This document shows, in pieces, positions 53,342 to 54,044 of a stretch of DNA of 54,044 bases (within the stretch, counting starts at the first letter, position 1; each line of letters opens with the position of its first letter). The notes beneath the pieces were generated by a model. It did not search any database and was not told the origin of the DNA. It was given only the letters and a program-made list of their open reading frames with translations. The DNA is from Methanobacteriaceae archaeon. GTDB lineage: Archaea; Methanobacteriota; Methanobacteria; Methanobacteriales; Methanobacteriaceae. The position numbers and the translations under genes were made by a program. Location: the NCBI GenBank assembly GCA_030539615.1, contig JAUNXU010000002.1, positions 1 to 54,044 on the forward strand, in the 5' to 3' direction.

Positions 53342-53575
53342 GTGCTTTGATGCACTATTAGTGTATTTTTGCACTAATTAAAAAATCAGACACTTTAAGC
53401 GAAAGATGATCATTAATATTAAAACCTTAAAAATTTTTCTATCATAGATCAAAATTTTTTTGGAGTGTAAAAGGGGGGTTTCCTGTCAGTAATGATAGGA
53501 AACTTGTATCATCTTTTTACGTGGAAATTCAAAATCCCCATTTAGAATCTTGATAAGATTTACCCCCTGATTTTT
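53342..53575 (+). ncRNA. Candidate structured non-coding RNA
   Basis: Downstream of the promoter-like element, the sequence is unusually structured and locally G/C-rich. At the start are alternating GTGC/GCAC elements: 53338-53345 can pair with 53352-53359, and 53357-53363 with 53372-53378. The main part has an 11-bp hairpin (53478-53488 with 53493-53503, one G-T pair) closed by GTAA, a GNRA tetraloop. A 6-bp hairpin AATCTT/AAGATT (53546-53551 with 53555-53560) follows. A closing stem joins GGGGGT (53474-53479) to ACCCCC (53562-53567), sharing two bases with the first hairpin. A T-rich run then ends it. It does not match tRNA, and I do not see RNase P or SRP RNA core motifs. It could also be a leader of a gene beyond the window. 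Confidence 0.5.
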
Positions 53576-53580
53576 AATTT

Positions 53581-54044
53581 ACTAATTCTATATTTTTTAA
53601 TAATTTTAAAATAATATTTTTCAAAAATATAAAAAATAAATCAAAATATTTATTACATTTTTAAGAACCTTAATTTGTGTTTCTACAACTTTCCTTTTAG
53701 TATATTTCTTTTTTTCTAGTGTGTTTAATTTTTAGTTCATTATATAGTTTTAATCATGATTACTATAATTATTGTTTTTAGTGTTGATTAAACGTATAAC
53801 TCTTGGGTGTTGCAGTATTTACAGTTATTATTAGTAGTATATTCTTTTTTTTGTATGTGGTTTGTGTATTATGAACTAGTTTTATCATGAAAAATGATTT
53901 TATAATATAAACAAAGAAAAAACAACATCAAACTAATTACATCTTACAAAAAAATAATACAAATTAAACAGTATTCAATACTATCTACTAAAAAAAGATA
54001 AATATATATGATATTTGAAAATTTTATAAAAATATAAGATTTTA
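53581..54044. other. Gene-free end of the window
   Basis: I see no coding sequence, tRNA or clear repeat in this AT-rich stretch. The T-rich tracts at its start may serve as the end of the candidate RNA transcript. The interval 53104-53301, between trkH and the promoter-like element, is equally featureless. Confidence 0.5.

Noticed and set aside
53338-53575. RNase P RNA, SRP RNA or a hammerhead ribozyme
   Set aside because: I looked for the conserved core stretches of RNase P RNA and the SRP helix 8 loop and found none. The single CTGA near 53567 is not followed by the bases a hammerhead core needs.
1-54044. CRISPR arrays
   Set aside because: No series of short, regularly spaced repeats with unique spacers is present; the only strong repeats are inside the adhesin gene and atpK.

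Overview
The window is very AT-rich archaeal DNA from a hydrogen/methylotrophic methanogen of the order Methanobacteriales, most likely the genus Methanosphaera. The evidence is the methanol-specific methyltransferase MtaA, F420-dependent enzymes (NpdG, an FdhB-like protein, Fsr), the methanofuran kinase MfnE, the methanogenesis-marker YcaO protein, the archaeal tRNA enzymes TiaS and Trm56, a nine-gene A-type ATP synthase operon with AhaH, and a large adhesin-like protein with Ig-like repeats. The genus is inferred from gene content and base composition, not from a database search.

Layout. 0-2.1 kb: an F420-dependent sulfite reductase and a small unknown gene. 2.7-9.0 kb: a 2119-residue secreted adhesin-like protein containing a perfect 588-bp tandem duplication, closed by a strong terminator. 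9.2-10.5 kb: tRNA-Gln(TTG) and an orphan ATP-grasp protein. 11.0-17.5 kb: an energy-metabolism island with mtaA on the + strand. On the - strand are an NADP-type secondary alcohol dehydrogenase, the F420-dependent NADP reductase, an ABM-domain protein and flpA-flpB-flpD. The last three are a shortened formate-dehydrogenase-like subunit, an F420-binding FdhB-like subunit and an MvhD-like subunit. 18.3-19.8 kb: three unrecognised small genes. 20.0-29.0 kb: the complete ATP synthase operon atpHIKECFABD on the - strand. 29.7-40.9 kb: housekeeping genes (tiaS, an HTH regulator, serA, a peptidase, nudC, an M50 protease, the McrA-thioglycine YcaO, pth2, mfnE, a zinc ribbon, EF-1beta). 41.3-48.2 kb: a TctA-like permease, a methyltransferase, a type IV pilus/Tad-like ATPase plus membrane protein, a YhaM-like nuclease and inositol-phosphate synthase. 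48.3-53.1 kb: trm56, cobS, cbiS, a YczE-like protein and trkH. The last 940 bp has no gene but holds a strong promoter-like element followed by a structured, locally G/C-rich segment that looks like an undescribed small RNA.

How the genes fit together. The 11-17.5 kb island can be read as a pathway. Alcohol is oxidised with NADP by Adh; NpdG passes hydride between NADPH and F420. The FlpB-FlpD-FlpA proteins could pass F420H2 electrons to heterodisulfide reductase, while MtaA supplies methyl-CoM from methanol. That would let methanol be reduced to methane with alcohol instead of H2. FlpA lacks the region that carries the catalytic Cys/Sec of real formate dehydrogenases, so it is unlikely to be a formate dehydrogenase. 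CbiS/CobS (corrinoid salvage), YcaO (McrA modification) and the ATP synthase support the same methanogenic metabolism. The pathway assignment is inference; the gene calls are mostly firm.

The most interesting points are the FlpABD-Adh-NpdG-MtaA island, the candidate ncRNA near 53.3-53.6 kb, the perfect repeat in the adhesin gene, the near-identical halves of atpK, and several inverted repeats in leaders, including a symmetric divergent promoter between pepQ and nudC.
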